A stretch of DNA of 64,000 nucleotides. Origin: Pantoea trifolii (GTDB lineage: Bacteria > Pseudomonadota > Gammaproteobacteria > Enterobacterales > Enterobacteriaceae). Below the pieces are notes generated by a model that made no database searches, was not told the DNA's origin, and saw nothing but the letters and a program-made list of their open reading frames with translations. Positions 62,337 through 64,000 of the stretch are shown piece after piece. A program made the position numbers and the translations under genes. Every line of letters begins with the position of its first letter. Position 1 is the first letter of the stretch. The DNA lies in assembly GCF_024506435.1 (NCBI RefSeq), contig NZ_JANIET010000002.1, positions 496,001-560,000 on the forward strand, written 5' to 3'.

Positions 62337-63233
62337 ATGACAACGCAAGCCACCAATAAAACCTTAATTACTGAAGCGTATCCGGTTCCGCCTTTTAAAA
62401 AGCAGACGCAACCGATGCCGGGTTTGGCGAGCAAAATGGATCCCCGTCCCGATCATGGTGAAACCAGCTATCGTGGTACCGGCAGATTGACCGGCCGTAA
62501 AGCGCTTATCACCGGCGGCGATTCCGGTATTGGTCGCGCCGTGGCCATTGCTTATGCCCGTGAAGGTGCCGATGTAGCCATTAACTTCCTGCCGGAAGAA
62601 GAAGCCGATGCGGCAGAAGTGGTGAAACTGATTGAAGCTGAAGGCCGCAAAGCGGTGGCGATTCCGGGCGACATTCGTTCCGAAGCGTTCTGCCAGAAGC
62701 TGGTCGATCAGGCCGCTGACCAGTTGGGCGGATTGGATATTCTGGTGAATAACGCCGGACGTCAGCAGTTCAACGAATCGATCCGCACGCTTTCCACTGA
62801 AGACTTTGACGCCACCTTCAAAACCAACGTCTATGCAATGTTCTGGATTACCAAAGCGGCGCTGAAATATCTGCCAGCGGGTTCCTCCATCATCAATACC
62901 TCTTCAGTGCAGGCTTATGATCCGAGTGCGATATTGCTGGATTATGCGCAGACCAAAGCCTCGATTGTCGCCTTCACCAAAGCGTTGGCAAAACAGCTGG
63001 GTAAAGAGCAGATTCGCGTTAATGCCGTTGCGCCTGGTCCCTACTGGACCGCGCTGCAGGTAAGTGGCGGACAGCCGCAAGAGAAAGTGGAGAAGTTTGG
63101 TGCATCCGCCCCACTGGGCCGTCCGGGACAACCGGCTGAAATTGCCCCGCTCTACGTCACCTTTGCCGATGTGAAAAACAGCTTCACTTCCGGCCAGGTT
63201 TGGTGCTCCGACGGCGGCACCGGCACGCTGTAA
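62337..63233 (+). CDS. YghA-like short-chain dehydrogenase
   Basis: A 298-residue SDR with the 45-residue N-terminal extension of the YghA / general-stress-protein 39 group (PGLASKMDPRPDHGETSYRG). Coenzyme motif TGGDSGIGRAVAIAYAREGA, NNAGRQ, then Ser and YAQTK (about residues 202-206) form an intact active site; the C-terminal CSDGGTGTL is typical. NADPH-dependent reduction of aldehydes such as glyoxals is the likely activity. AAGGAG lies before the ATG. Ends 11 bases before a palindromic repeat. Confidence 0.9.
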   Translation: MTTQATNKTLITEAYPVPPFKKQTQPMPGLASKMDPRPDHGETSYRGTGRLTGRKALITGGDSGIGRAVAIAYAREGADVAINFLPEEEADAAEVVKLIEAEGRKAVAIPGDIRSEAFCQKLVDQAADQLGGLDILVNNAGRQQFNESIRTLSTEDFDATFKTNVYAMFWITKAALKYLPAGSSIINTSSVQAYDPSAILLDYAQTKASIVAFTKALAKQLGKEQIRVNAVAPGPYWTALQVSGGQPQEKVEKFGASAPLGRPGQPAEIAPLYVTFADVKNSFTSGQVWCSDGGTGTL

Positions 63234-63243
63234 TTATCCGTGG

Positions 63244-63267
63244 GGTCGCCATGAATGGTGACCCTAC
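63244..63267. repeat. Dispersed palindrome overlapping a stop codon
   Basis: Arms GGTCGCCAT and ATGGTGACC (one change) around GA, then CTAC. The CTA, read on the minus strand, is the TAG stop of the LysR gene that follows. Confidence 0.88.
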
Positions 63268-64000
63268 ATTGTCCCGTTCAACCGCTCTGGAAACACGTCC
63301 CTCAGCCACTCAATAAACACCCGCAACCGCTGCGTAAGATGGCGGTTCTGCGGATACACCACATGAAACGGATAATTCGCCGGACGCCACGCCGCAAGAA
63401 TCTCGACCAATTTTCCCGTCTGTAAATCGGCCGCCGCTGCGTAGCGGAAAGTCTGAATAATCCCTAATCCCGCAACCGCTGCCGCCAGATGTGCGTTACT
63501 TTCGTTAACGCCGATCCGATGCTCGCTCTTAATCTCCAGCTGCTCGGCGCCTTGCGTAAAACGAAACGGGAACGCCCTGCCGCTTTGCGGCGACAGATAG
63601 CTGACCATGCGATGACCATTTTTCAGCTCCTGCGGATAAGCTGGCACGCCGTAGGTTTTCAGATAGCCCGGCGCGGCGCAGGTAATCATCTCCGCATCCC
63701 CCAGATGTCGCGCCACTAGCGACGAATCGCTGAGCGGACCGCCGCGAATCACGCAATCGACATTACCGCTGATCAAATCCACCGCGCGGTCCGCAACGCC
63801 AAGATCGATACGGATGTCCGGATAGCGGGCGATGAAATCAGGCAGCGCCGGAATCAACACATCACGCGCGGTTGATCCGCCAATATCGATGCGCAGATAG
63901 CCGCCAGGTTTGGCGCTTTCCGCATTGAACGAGTGATCGATATCTTCCAAATCCCGCACGATGCGCAGTGCTTTTTCATAGTAATCGCGCCCTTCCGGCG
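63264..64000 (-). CDS. LysR-family regulator, C-terminal part
   Basis: The frame is open to the window edge, so the DNA-binding N-terminus lies outside. The visible 244 residues begin PEGRDYYEKALRIVRDLED, the linker helix of LysR proteins, followed by the LysR_substrate domain (GGYLRIDIGGSTARDVLIP; GNVDCVIRGGPLSDSSLVA). It belongs to the group of CrgA/DsdC-like redox or aromatic-responsive regulators often paired with dehydrogenases; its target is not visible. An internal GTG at 63959 is not the true start. Confidence 0.88.
   Translation of the reverse strand, partial: PEGRDYYEKALRIVRDLEDIDHSFNAESAKPGGYLRIDIGGSTARDVLIPALPDFIARYPDIRIDLGVADRAVDLISGNVDCVIRGGPLSDSSLVARHLGDAEMITCAAPGYLKTYGVPAYPQELKNGHRMVSYLSPQSGRAFPFRFTQGAEQLEIKSEHRIGVNESNAHLAAAVAGLGIIQTFRYAAAADLQTGKLVEILAAWRPANYPFHVVYPQNRHLTQRLRVFIEWLRDVFPERLNGTM

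Overview
The window looks like a chromosomal segment of a plant- or environment-associated enterobacterium, most likely the Pantoea/Erwinia group. This is judged from close resemblance by eye to enterobacterial EptA, FetAB, H-NS, FepA and BisC, and from the gene style (many TonB receptors, organosulfur uptake genes, LysR and AraC regulators). No rRNA, tRNA, CRISPR array, prophage or intact insertion sequence was seen. All identifications come from reading the sequence and remembered family features; no database search was run.

Layout. 0-3.5 kb: end of a luciferase-like monooxygenase gene followed by a CMD/AhpD-like protein, an M20 amidohydrolase and a glyoxalase-like protein, in one operon. 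3.6-19.6 kb: an accessory-looking stretch with a GNAT, a chemoreceptor, a diguanylate cyclase, AraC + NepI-like exporter, a LysE exporter, a TetR + old-yellow-enzyme/SDR/SDR/quinone-reductase cluster, a broken LysE gene, and a GlxA-type regulator + secreted hydrolase + azoreductase + YciI protein. 19.7-24.7 kb: SRPBCC/LysR pair, the fetAB iron exporter and eptA, with two PmrA(BasR)-like boxes around a 30-residue membrane peptide. 24.7-33.6 kb: organosulfur-type ABC importer with two binding proteins, cysteine synthase, an acyl-CoA-dehydrogenase-like monooxygenase and a TonB receptor. 34.1-35.5 kb: H-NS family protein and a secreted MTA/SAH nucleosidase. 35.6-42.5 kb: two divergent operons that together hold the set LLM monooxygenase, GNAT acetyltransferase, M20 deacylase and MmgE/PrpD protein, i.e. 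the composition of the Bacillus subtilis yxe operon for S-(2-succino)cysteine breakdown, plus an aminotransferase and an HcxA-like dehydrogenase. 42.5-47 kb: two small unknown proteins and a 1236-residue three-part carbohydrate enzyme. 47.1-47.8 kb: a MazEF-type toxin-antitoxin pair with a long inverted-repeat operator. 47.8-52.9 kb: an amino-acid-type ABC importer and a BisC-like sulfoxide reductase behind a structured leader with a terminator. 53.2-61.8 kb: FepA, an epoxide-hydrolase-like enzyme, an EamA transporter, an RpiR regulator, and a siderophore receptor overlapping a metal-chelate binding protein. 61.9-64 kb: a KGG stress protein, a YghA-like SDR and a truncated LysR gene.

How it fits together. 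The dominant theme is scavenging of sulfur (sulfonates, sulfoxides, cysteine adducts) and iron, with detoxification of electrophiles as a second theme. A short palindromic repeat (GGTCGCCAT, two variable bases, ATGGCGACC, usually with a CCTAC tail) occurs 15 times, nearly always between genes. None was found between 3.56 and 19.67 kb, which supports that stretch being a later insertion.
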